Source of the DNA: Magnetospirillum sp.
GTDB taxonomy: Bacteria; Pseudomonadota; Alphaproteobacteria; Rhodospirillales; Magnetospirillaceae
Assembly (NCBI GenBank): GCA_024707145.1
Contig: JANQAI010000005.1
Span: 310,001-374,000 of the forward strand
Length of the DNA: 64,000 nucleotides
Reading direction: 5' to 3'
Positions 37,708 through 45,363 of this stretch are shown here, in pieces. Below the pieces are notes generated by a model that saw only the letters and a program-made list of their open reading frames with translations, had not been told where the DNA came from and did no database searches. The position numbers were made by a program, and so were the translations under genes. Position 1 is the first letter of the stretch. Each line of letters opens with the position of its first letter.

Positions 37708-39234
37708 ATGCTGGCGGACGGTCCGGTCTTCGACGCCTATGTGATGGTGGATTGGAGCGCGGAAGCGCGCCCCAAGACCGGCCCCGACAGCATCTGGTGG
37801 ACCTGCCTGGAGCGGGGCGCCGCCGGGCTGGAGGAGCGGGCCACCGCCAATCCCGCCACCCGCGCCCAGGCCGAGGCGCAACTGGCCGACCTGCTGTCCG
37901 ACCTGGCGGCGCGCGGCCTGACCGTGCTGGTGGGCTGTGACTTCAATTTCGGCTTCCCCCAGGGCTTCGCCCAGCGCCTGGGGGCGGGCGACTGGCGCGG
38001 CGTGTGGCGCCGCCTGACCGCCGAACTCAGGGACGGCGATGACAACGTCAACAACCGCTTCGCCCTGGCCGCCGAGCTGAACCGCCAGATCTCCGGCGGC
38101 GCCGAGCCCTTCTGGGGCCGTCCGGCGGCAATGGACCTGCCTACCTTGGCGCCCACTCGCCAGGGCCATGCCGGCCTGGCCGAGAAGCGGCTGGCGGAAA
38201 CCCGCGTCACCGGCATCAAGCCGGTGTGGCAGCTGGCCTATACCGGCAGCGTGGGCAGCCAGACCCTGACCGGCATTCCCCGACTGGAGCGTCTGCGCCG
38301 CCATCCCTGGCTGGCTGATATTACCCGGGTATGGCCGTTCGAGACCGGTCTCAAGCCGCTGGCCAAGGCGTCGGACTGGCGCATCCTGCTGGCCGAGATC
38401 TATCCCGGCCTGCTGGAGGTCAAGCCGGCGGCCGGCGAGGTCAAGGATCACGCCCAGGTGGTCGCCTTGGCCCGCCATTTCGCCGCGCTGGACGGCGACG
38501 GCCGGCTGTCCCGGCTGTTCGCCGGCGATCCGGCGCTGTCGCCCGAGGAACGCCAAGCGGTGGAGAGCGAGGAAGGCTGGATCCTGGGCGTCACCACGCC
38601 CGACCGGGTGGACATCCATGGCTGGATCAAGGATCCCGCCGCCATCTATGCCGAATCCTTCGCCACCATCCGCCGCGAGGTGGACCTGCGGGCGGTGCCC
38701 GCCGACCTGCACGATCTGGTGATCCGGGTGGTGCATGCCTGCGGCATGACCGACATCGCCGCCGACTTGGCGTGGAGCGAGGGTGCCGCCGATGCCGGCC
38801 GCCAGGCCCTGGCCCAGGGTGCGCCCATCCTGGTGGATGCCGAGATGGTGGCCCACGGCATCATCGCCCGCAAGCTTCCCCGGGCCAACCGGGTGGTCTG
38901 CACCCTCAACGACCCGGTGGTGGCGCCCACCGCCAAGTCCCTGGGCACCACCCGCTCGGCCATGGCGGTGGAGCTGTGGCGGTCGCAATTGGAAGGCGCC
39001 GTGGTCGCCATCGGCAACGCCCCCACCGCCCTGTTCCACCTGCTGGAGATGATCGAGGAGGGCGCGCCCCGGCCGGCCCTGGTGCTGGGCTTCGCCGTGG
39101 GCTTCGTCGGCGCGGCGGAAAGCAAGCAGGCACTGATCCAGTCGGGCCTGCCCTTCGTCGCCCTGCGCGGCCGCCGCGGCGGCTCGGCCATGGCGGCGGC
39201 GGCGGTCAACGCCCTGGCGGGGGGATTGGAATAG
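37708..39234 (+). CDS. cobH: Precorrin-8X methylmutase with an extra ~295-residue N-terminal domain
   Basis: Residues from about 300 to 508 form a full CobH/CbiC methylmutase, which moves a methyl from C11 to C12 to give hydrogenobyrinic acid: IKDPAAIYAESFATIRREVD, VVHACGMTDIAADLAWSEGA (catalytic His), APILVDAEMVAHGII, GNAPTALFHLLEMIEEGAPR and VALRGRRGGSAMAAAAVNAL. CobH alone is about 210 residues. The N-terminal portion starts VMVDWSAEARPKTGPDSIWW and has LVGCDFNFGFPQGFAQRLG. These resemble the D-W-S and D-x-P-x-G-x-P motifs of RNase H-like DUF429 proteins, but I am not certain of that family. The frame is continuous with no internal break. Confidence 0.88.
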   Translation: MLADGPVFDAYVMVDWSAEARPKTGPDSIWWTCLERGAAGLEERATANPATRAQAEAQLADLLSDLAARGLTVLVGCDFNFGFPQGFAQRLGAGDWRGVWRRLTAELRDGDDNVNNRFALAAELNRQISGGAEPFWGRPAAMDLPTLAPTRQGHAGLAEKRLAETRVTGIKPVWQLAYTGSVGSQTLTGIPRLERLRRHPWLADITRVWPFETGLKPLAKASDWRILLAEIYPGLLEVKPAAGEVKDHAQVVALARHFAALDGDGRLSRLFAGDPALSPEERQAVESEEGWILGVTTPDRVDIHGWIKDPAAIYAESFATIRREVDLRAVPADLHDLVIRVVHACGMTDIAADLAWSEGAADAGRQALAQGAPILVDAEMVAHGIIARKLPRANRVVCTLNDPVVAPTAKSLGTTRSAMAVELWRSQLEGAVVAIGNAPTALFHLLEMIEEGAPRPALVLGFAVGFVGAAESKQALIQSGLPFVALRGRRGGSAMAAAAVNALAGGLE

Positions 39235-39245
39235 AAATGGAAATC

Positions 39246-39331
39246 CACCACCAAGACACCAAGGCACCAAGCCACCCGTCGAGGGGCAACGGCGTTGCGT
39301 TCCGGCACGCCCTCTTGGTGTCTTGGTGGTG
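39246..39331. repeat. Inverted repeat with perfect 18-base arms upstream of cobL
   Basis: CACCACCAAGACACCAAG at 39246-39263 and its exact complement CTTGGTGTCTTGGTGGTG at 39314-39331, with 50 bases between. It fills the cobH-cobL gap and ends just before the cobL ribosome-binding site AAGGAA. A shorter relative is at 62253-62333. Confidence 0.9.
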
Positions 39332-39348
39332 AACAAGGAACCTCAACC

Positions 39349-40542
39349 ATGACCCCCTGGCTCTCCGTCATCGGCATGGGCGACGACGGCGTCGCCGGCC
39401 TGTCGCCCGCCGCCCGCGCATTGCTGGACGCCGCCGAGGTGGTGGTGGGCGGCGCCCGCCATCTGGCCCTGGTGGAAGGCGGCGCCGAGAAGCGGGAATG
39501 GCCGAGCCCGTTCGCCGGGGCGCGTGACCTGCTGGAGTCGTTGCGGGGGCGCAACGTGGTCGTGCTGGCCTCGGGCGATCCCATGTGGTTCGGCATCGGC
39601 GCCACCCTGACCCGCTGGGTGCCGGCGGGCGAGATGCGGGTGCTGCCCCATCCCGGCGCCTTCTCGCTGGCCGCCGCCCGTCTGGGCTGGCCGCTGCAGG
39701 ACTGCCTGTTTCTCACCATCCACGGCCGCCCGCTGGAGGTGCTGCACCTGCACCTTGCCCCCGGCCGGCGTCTGCTGGTGCTGTCCGAGGACGGCCAGAG
39801 CCCGGCGGCGGTGGCGCGGCTGCTGGAAAAGGCCGGCTACGGTCCGTCGCGGCTGGTGGTGGCCGAACATCTGGGCGGCGCGGCGGAACGGCTGCGCGAG
39901 GCCACGGCGGAAACCTGGGTGGGCGCGGCCGCCGACCTCAACACCATCGCCGTGGAATGCCGGGCCGAGTCCGGCGCCCGCCTGCATGCCGCGGTGCCCG
40001 GCCTGCCCGACGACGTCTTCGACCATGACGGCCAGCTGACCAAGCGGGAAATCCGCGCCGTCACCCTGGCGGCGCTGGCGCCCCTGCCCGGCCAGGTGCT
40101 GTGGGACGTGGGCGCCGGCTGCGGCTCGGTCGCCATCGAATGGATGCGGACCGGCGGCCGCGCCGTCGCCATCGAGCCCCGCCCCGACCGTTGCGCCCGC
40201 ATCGCCGCCAATGCCGCCGCCCTGGGCGTGCCCGGGCTGGAGATCATCCGGGGCGCCGCGCCCGATGCGCTGCCCTATTCCGACCCCGACGCCATCTTCG
40301 TCGGCGGCGGCGTTTCCGTTCCCGGCCTGCTGGAAGCCTGCTGGTCCAGCCTGCGTCCGGGCGGCCGGCTGGTGGCCAATGCCGTCACCGCCGAGGGCGA
40401 GGCGGCGCTGATCGCCCTGCATGCCCGCTTCGGCGGCCAGATGGTGCGCCTCGCGGTATCGCGGCTGGCGCCGGTGGGCGGCTTCCACACTTGGCACCCG
40501 GCCATGCCGGTGACCCAGTACGTGGGGAGGAAAGGGGGATGA
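39349..40542 (+). CDS. cobL: Precorrin-6Y C5,15-methyltransferase (decarboxylating)
   Basis: Bifunctional enzyme of 397 residues. The N-terminal CbiE-type methylase domain (LSVIGMGDDGVAGLSPAARA, VVVLASGDPMWFGIGATL, VLPHPGAFSLAAARLGWP) methylates C5. The C-terminal CbiT-type Rossmann methylase (LTKREIRAVTLAALAPLPGQ, VLWDVGAGCGSVAIEWMR, GRAVAIEPRPDRCARIAAN) methylates C15 and decarboxylates the C12 acetate. AAGGAA precedes ATG 39349. Confidence 0.96.
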   Translation: MTPWLSVIGMGDDGVAGLSPAARALLDAAEVVVGGARHLALVEGGAEKREWPSPFAGARDLLESLRGRNVVVLASGDPMWFGIGATLTRWVPAGEMRVLPHPGAFSLAAARLGWPLQDCLFLTIHGRPLEVLHLHLAPGRRLLVLSEDGQSPAAVARLLEKAGYGPSRLVVAEHLGGAAERLREATAETWVGAAADLNTIAVECRAESGARLHAAVPGLPDDVFDHDGQLTKREIRAVTLAALAPLPGQVLWDVGAGCGSVAIEWMRTGGRAVAIEPRPDRCARIAANAAALGVPGLEIIRGAAPDALPYSDPDAIFVGGGVSVPGLLEACWSSLRPGGRLVANAVTAEGEAALIALHARFGGQMVRLAVSRLAPVGGFHTWHPAMPVTQYVGRKGG

Positions 40543-40585
40543 TGCGTCCCGGCCGCCGCTCTTCATTGATCCCGCCATCCATGGG

Positions 40586-40680
40586 CAACACGGATAAACA
40601 CGGATGGGCGCGGATGGACACGGATCAGAAACACTATTCCATCCGTGGATATCCATGGATATCCGTGTCCATCCGTGTTG
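40586..40680. repeat. ACGGAT-type inverted repeat between cobL and cobI
   Basis: The left part, 40586-40625, contains four repeats of (A/G)CGGAT. The right part, 40641-40680, contains the complementary ATCCGTG units. The outer 20 bases pair at 18 of 20 positions (CAACACGGATAAACACGGAT against the complement of ATCCGTGTCCATCCGTGTTG). The whole can fold as an imperfect 95-base stem. The rest of the 172-base cobL-cobI gap shows no gene. Confidence 0.85.
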
Positions 40681-40714
40681 CTCTCGCCACGTCCGACCCG
40701 CGCGGAGCACAGCC

Positions 40715-41395
40715 ATGACCGGCACCCTCTACGGCATCGGCATCGGCCCCGGCGACGCGGAATTGCTGACGCTCAAGGCAGTGCGGCTGATCCGGGCCTG
40801 CCCGGTGCTGGCCTGGCCGGCGCCGCTGGAGGGCGACGGGCTGGCGCGCACCATCGCCGCCCCCCATGTCCCCGCCGGCAAGATCGAGATCGCCATCCGC
40901 CTGTCCTTCCGGCCCGAGCGCGATGACACCGATTCCGTCTATGATAACGCTGCCGCAACGATCGCCGGACACCTGGCGGCCGGGCGTGACGTGGCGGTGC
41001 TGTGCGAGGGCGATCCGCTGTTCTTCGGCTCGTTCATCTACCTGCTGACCCGGCTCAAGGACCGCTTCCCGGTGGAGGTGGTGCCCGGCATCGCCTCGCC
41101 CATGGCGGCGGCGGCGGCGGCGCTGCATCCGTTGTCCACGCTCGAGGATGCCGTCGCCATCGTCCCCGCCACCCGGCCCGAGGCCGAGATCGAGCGTCTG
41201 CTGGCGGCGGCGGATTCGGCGGTGATCATGAAGATCGGCCGCCACCTGCCCAAGGTCCGCCGCGTGCTCGACCGGCTGGACCTCACGGCCAAGGCCCTGG
41301 TGGTGGAACGCGCCACCCAGGACCGCCAGCGCATCCTTCCCCTGGCCGAATTGGCCGAGGCCCCGTACTTCTCTCTCATCCTGGTGCATTCATGA
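40715..41395 (+). CDS. cobI: Precorrin-2 C20-methyltransferase
   Basis: SAM-dependent methylase (226 residues) converting precorrin-2 to precorrin-3A. TLYGIGIGPGDAELLTLKAV, AVLCEGDPLFFGSFIYLLTR, VEVVPGIASPMAAAAAALHP and the C-terminal YFSLILVHS are typical. The stop overlaps the next start (ATGA), so it is coupled to the cbiG-cobJ gene. Confidence 0.95.
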   Translation: MTGTLYGIGIGPGDAELLTLKAVRLIRACPVLAWPAPLEGDGLARTIAAPHVPAGKIEIAIRLSFRPERDDTDSVYDNAAATIAGHLAAGRDVAVLCEGDPLFFGSFIYLLTRLKDRFPVEVVPGIASPMAAAAAALHPLSTLEDAVAIVPATRPEAEIERLLAAADSAVIMKIGRHLPKVRRVLDRLDLTAKALVVERATQDRQRILPLAELAEAPYFSLILVHS

Positions 41396-43180
41396 TCGCC
41401 GTCGTCGTCGTCACCCCCGCCGCCCTGCCCGTCGCCCGCCGCCTTGTCGCCGCCCTGCCCGAGGCGCGCCTGCACGGCCTGGCCGGGCGGGTGGATGCCG
41501 CCGACGAGGTGTTCGCCGACACCAAGGCCCATATCCGCGCCTTGTTCAAGGCCGGCACCGGCATCATCGGCGTGTGCGCCGCCGGCATCCTCATCCGCGC
41601 CGTCGGTCCGGTGCTGGTGGACAAGCAGGCCGAGCCGCCGGTATTGGCGGTGGCGCCCGACGGCTCCTCGGTGGTGCCGCTGCTGGGCGGCCATCACGGT
41701 GCCAACGAACTGTCGCGCCGGCTGGCGGCGGCGCTGGAGTCGCACGCCGCCATCACCACCGCCGGCGATCTGAAGCTGGGCGTCGCCCTGGATGAGCCGC
41801 CGCCGGGCTGGCACGTGGCCAATCCCGAGGCCGCCAAGCCGGTGGCCGCCGCTTTGCTGGCCGGCGAGCCGGTGCGGCTGGAGGTGGAGGCGGGCGAGGC
41901 CGGCTGGCTCCGGCATCTGCCCTTCACCGACGAGGCCGAGCCGGCGGTGCGCGTCACCGACCATCAGGTGGTGGCCGACGAGGCCGAGCCTGCTGCTCAA
42001 TCCGCCGGTGCTGGCGCTGGGTGTGGGTTGCGACCGTGGCTGCCCGCCCGACGAACTGGCCACCCTGGTGCGCGACACCCTGGAGGCCGAGGCGCTGGCC
42101 CCCGGCGCCATCGCCTGCGTCGCCTCCCTCGACCTCAAGATGGACGAGCCGGCGGTGCTGGGGCTGGCGGCGTCCCTGGGCGTGCCGGCGCGCTTCTTCA
42201 CACCGGAACAACTGGCCGCCGAGGCCCCGCGCCTGAAGACTCCTTCCGAGATCGTATTGAAGGAAACCGGCTGCCCCGGCGTGGCCGAGGGCGCCGCCCT
42301 GGCCGCCGCCGGGGCCGAGGCGGAATTGGTGGTGCCCAAGCTCAAGAGCAGGCGGGCCACGGTGGCGGTGGCCCGCGCGCCGGTCGCCATCGACCCCGCC
42401 CAAGTCGGCCGCCGCCGGGGCCGGTTGTTCGTGGTGGGCATCGGCCCCGGCACGGCGCAGTGGCGCACGCCCGAGGCCAGTGCCGCCATCGCTGGCTCCA
42501 CCGATCTGGTGGGCTACGGCCTCTATCTCGACCTGCTGGGCGGGGCGGCGGCGGGCAAGGCCCGCCACGAAAGCAATCTGGGCGCCGAGGCCGACCGCGC
42601 CCGCATGGCGCTGGACTTGGCCGGCCAGGGCAAGGTGGTGTCGCTGGTGTGCTCGGGCGACGCCGGCATCTATGCGCTGGCCACCCTGGTGTTCGAACTG
42701 ATCGACCGCGAGCGCAAGCCCGAATGGCTGCGCACCGAGGTGCAGGTAGTGCCCGGCGTGTCGGCGCTGCAGGCCGCCGCCGCGCGGGCGGGCGCGCCGG
42801 TGAACCACGATTTCTGCACCATCTCGCTGTCCGACCTGCTGACCCCCTGGGAAACCATCGAGAAGCGGCTGCGGGCGGCGGCCGAAGCCGATTTCGTCGT
42901 CTGCTTCTACAATCCCGTGTCGCAACGCCGCCGCGACCAGCTGGCCCGTGCCCGCGACATCCTGCTCACCGGCCGGGGGCCGGACACGCCGGTGATCCTG
43001 GCCCGCCAGCTGGGCCGGCCCGAGGAAAGCGTGCGGATCGTTACGTTGGGCGAACTGACTCCCGACCACGCCGACATGCTGACTTTGGTGATGGTGGGCA
43101 GCTCGGAAAGCCGCCGCCTCTCCCTGGGCGGCGCCGAGCGGGTGTATACCCCGCGCGGCTACGCCAAGAAGCTGGTGTAG
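41392..43180 (+). CDS. cobJ: CbiG-CobJ fusion, precorrin-3B C17-methyltransferase, frameshifted
   Basis: The first part is CbiG-like. Its N-terminal half (HIRALFKAGTGIIGVCAAGI, LIRAVGPVLVDKQAEPPVLA, GGHHGANELSRRLAAALE) is in one frame. Its C-terminal half (LALGVGCDRGCPPDELATL, LKTPSEIVLKETGCPGVAEG) is in the next, and runs directly into CobJ (RLFVVGIGPGTAQWRTPEAS, ESNLGAEADRARMALDLAGQ, VSLVCSGDAGIYALATLVFE, TISLSDLLTPWETIEKRLRA). CobJ methylates C17 and contracts the ring. CbiG opens the lactone in the anaerobic route. The frame changes at 41989/41990, where GAGCCTG stands for expected GAGCTG. Corrected length is about 595 residues. Confidence 0.92.
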
Positions 43181-43365
43181 AACCCGCGCAGCGGCCGGCC
43201 GAAGATCACCCGCAGGCCTTCCAGCAGGGCCAGGTCGGCGGCCACGCGGTGGGCGTCGGCCGGACAGCGTGCCAAGTGGTCCTCCACCTCATGGCGGCGA
43301 TGCAGGCTGAGGCGGTCGTCCACGAAGGCCAGCAGGTCGTTCTCGGTGACCGGGGCGATGGTCAT
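43159..43365 (-). CDS. Small anti-sigma-factor-like protein
   Basis: 68 residues: TENDLLAFVDDRLSLHRRHE, VEDHLARCPADAHRVAADLA. This is the N-terminal zinc-finger-type anti-sigma (ChrR/RsrA-like) pattern, but the second Cys of H-x3-C-x2-C is replaced and no membrane segment follows. No sigma factor is nearby. The 3' end overlaps the convergent cobJ end by 22 bases and the start overlaps the gene upstream by 4 bases (ATGA). Confidence 0.65.
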   Translation of the reverse strand: MTIAPVTENDLLAFVDDRLSLHRRHEVEDHLARCPADAHRVAADLALLEGLRVIFGRPLRGFYTSFLA

Positions 43366-43658
43366 GGCCGCCGCCCTTCCTCGGGTGCCGCGCGCGATTG
43401 CTGCGGCCCGGTCTCGTGCACGGCGGGGGAGCAGCGGGCACGCGCCGAATCCAGGCTGCCGGTGGTGTCGACCCGGCAGATGACGATCTCACCGGTAACC
43501 CGGTTGATGCGCCATGCCGTCTCGCGGTCGCCCGCCACCATGTCGTAGACGGCGCCTCCGCCGGCCGCTTCCGCCGGGGCGCGGGCCTGCTGCTGCTGTT
43601 CCTGGGCTGCGGCCGGCAGCGCCGCCAGCAGCAGGGCCAGACCGATCAGCCGCCCCAT
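43362..43658 (-). CDS. Small secreted protein of unknown function
   Basis: 98 residues with a signal peptide (MGRLIGLALLLAALPAAAQ), a Gln/Ala linker and a core RETAWRINRVTGEIVICRVD that looks like a short strand pair, ending in a charged tail. I do not recognise the family. It is coupled to the anti-sigma-like gene by a 4-base overlap and follows the DUF4168 gene after 3 bases, so the three form one small operon. Confidence 0.65.
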   Translation of the reverse strand: MGRLIGLALLLAALPAAAQEQQQQARAPAEAAGGGAVYDMVAGDRETAWRINRVTGEIVICRVDTTGSLDSARARCSPAVHETGPQQSRAAPEEGRRP

Positions 43659-43661
43659 GGC

Positions 43662-44081
43662 CTATTCCTCGTCCGCCTGGGGGGCGGGGCCCGAGGGTTC
43701 CGCCGCCAGCTGCTGCAGCATGCCCTCGACGCGGTCGCGCAGGCCGGGGTCGTCCCGCACCGACAGGGCGATCTGGTTGTAGCGGTCCACGGTCATGCCG
43801 TCCTGCTCCACGGCGGACTTCATGTCCATCAGGGCGCTTTGCTTGATTTCCTCCAGCCGGGCGGGGTCCTGCTCGTCGCGCATGACCATCATGTAGCCGT
43901 GCTGGACGCCGATCAGGCGCAGGAAGGCGGCGACGAAGGCGGACAGCTCGCCGTCGTCGGGCGTGGCGGCGGCGGGTTCCTCCTGCGGGGTGGCGGGGGT
44001 GGACTGCTCCACGGCGATGGCGGGCGCGGCGGCGACCAGGGCTGCCCCCAACAGGGCGGCGGCGAAGGGAAAGCGCATCAT
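43662..44081 (-). CDS. Secreted DUF4168-like protein
   Basis: 139 residues with a signal peptide ([20 protein letters not shown]) and a helical mature part ([40 protein letters not shown]) like DUF4168 family proteins, which are small periplasmic helical proteins of unknown function. First gene of a three-gene minus-strand unit placed between cobJ and cobM. The 175 bases to cobM hold the promoters of both directions but no gene. Confidence 0.7.
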   Translation of the reverse strand: MMRFPFAAALLGAALVAAAPAIAVEQSTPATPQEEPAAATPDDGELSAFVAAFLRLIGVQHGYMMVMRDEQDPARLEEIKQSALMDMKSAVEQDGMTVDRYNQIALSVRDDPGLRDRVEGMLQQLAAEPSGPAPQADEE

Positions 44082-44256
44082 GGAAACCTCGCTGGGATGG
44101 GGCGGCGTCTTAACTTGGCAAATGCCCGCCGCCCGGCCCGTGTTCCCGAAACCGTTGGGTGGGGGGTGCCGCCTCTTTCGGCTGTCGCTAAGACTGGCCT
44201 CTGGCGCGGCCGGACGTTATGCTGCCGCCCCTCGCACCCGCCGATCCCAGGATGTC

Positions 44257-45015
44257 ATGACCGTCCATTTCATCGGTGCCGGCCCCGGCGCCCCCGATCT
44301 CATCACCGTCCGCGGCCTCAACCTGATCCGTCGCTGCCCGGTCTGCCTGTATGCCGGTTCGCTGGTGCCGGCGGAAATCGTCGCCGAGGCGCCGAAAGGC
44401 GCCCGCGTGCTGGATACCGCGCCCATGCATCTGGATGAGATCGTTGCCGAAATGAAGGCGGCGCACGCGGCCGGGCACGACGTGGCCCGGGTGCATTCGG
44501 GCGACCCCTCCATCTACGGGGCCATCGCCGAGCAGATGCGCCGGCTGGACCAACTGGGCATCCCCTACGACGTCACCCCCGGCGTGCCGGCCTTCGCGGC
44601 GGCGGCGGCGGCCCTGTCCACCGAGCTGACCCTGCCCGACGTCAGCCAGACCATCGTGGTGACCCGCACCGCCGTGCGCTCCAGCGCCATGCCGGCTGGC
44701 GAGGACCTGACCTCGCTGGGCCGCAGCGGCGCCACGCTGGCCATCCATCTGTCGGTGAACAACCTGAAGACGGTGGTGGACGAGCTGACGCCGCTCTATG
44801 GCGCCGATTGTCCGGTGGTGGTGGCCTATCGGGTATCGTGGCCGGACCAGGATTTCGTCAGCGGAACGTTGGCCGATATCCGCGCCAAGGTGAAGGCCAA
44901 GGGCTTCACCCGCACGGCGCTGATCCTGGTGGGACGGGTGCTGGACGGGGCCGACTTCACCGATTCCCGGCTTTACGCCGCCGACCACACCCACGTGCTG
45001 CGGCCGGGCGCCTGA
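44257..45015 (+). CDS. cobM: Precorrin-4 C11-methyltransferase
   Basis: SAM-dependent methylase of 252 residues: [80 protein letters not shown] and [20 protein letters not shown] are diagnostic of CobM/CbiF. Start ATG 44257 behind AGGATG. Last gene of the cbiX-cobM run. Confidence 0.96.
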   Translation: MTVHFIGAGPGAPDLITVRGLNLIRRCPVCLYAGSLVPAEIVAEAPKGARVLDTAPMHLDEIVAEMKAAHAAGHDVARVHSGDPSIYGAIAEQMRRLDQLGIPYDVTPGVPAFAAAAAALSTELTLPDVSQTIVVTRTAVRSSAMPAGEDLTSLGRSGATLAIHLSVNNLKTVVDELTPLYGADCPVVVAYRVSWPDQDFVSGTLADIRAKVKAKGFTRTALILVGRVLDGADFTDSRLYAADHTHVLRPGA

Positions 45016-45057
45016 AGCGGCGGGCGCATTTTGGCCACAAAGGCGTGCGAAAACGGG

Positions 45058-45258
45058 TTACTCGTTCGCCGCCTTGAGGACGGCGCGGGCTTCGCTCTCG
45101 TCGATCTGGTGCAGGTCGTTCAGATGGATTTCCCAGTTCTCGACGAATTCCCGCACCGCCAGGGACAGGCATTCGTCCAGCGGCCGGCCGGTTTCGGCGG
45201 CCAGGGCTTCCAGGCGCTGCTTCAATTCGGTCGGAATGGTGACCGCAAGGGTTTCCAT
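45058..45258 (-). CDS. Ribbon-helix-helix-like small protein (antitoxin-like)
   Basis: 66 residues: METLAVTIPTELKQRLEALA, ETGRPLDECLSLAVREFVEN. The strand followed by two helices fits ribbon-helix-helix DNA-binding proteins such as CopG/ParD antitoxins. GAGGA precedes ATG 45258. No toxin gene follows: downstream is the convergent cobM, and upstream is the divergent PBP gene. It may therefore be an orphan regulator. Confidence 0.7.
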   Translation of the reverse strand: METLAVTIPTELKQRLEALAAETGRPLDECLSLAVREFVENWEIHLNDLHQIDESEARAVLKAANE

Positions 45259-45363
45259 GCTTTCGTCCTCTAATACCGCCGCCCACCGGAAGACAGGCAT
45301 CCTACATCCAATGCCACGGCGTTGCCAGTTCCGAGACTCCCCGGCCCTATGCTAGAAACCCCC

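Noticed and set aside
36559..39336. A 925-codon open frame antisense to cbiX and cobH
   Set aside because: Same high-GC antisense artefact. The plus strand codes for recognised enzymes over this whole stretch.
45058..45258. A complete toxin-antitoxin system
   Set aside because: Only the antitoxin-like protein is visible. No toxin-sized frame with a family motif lies on either side.
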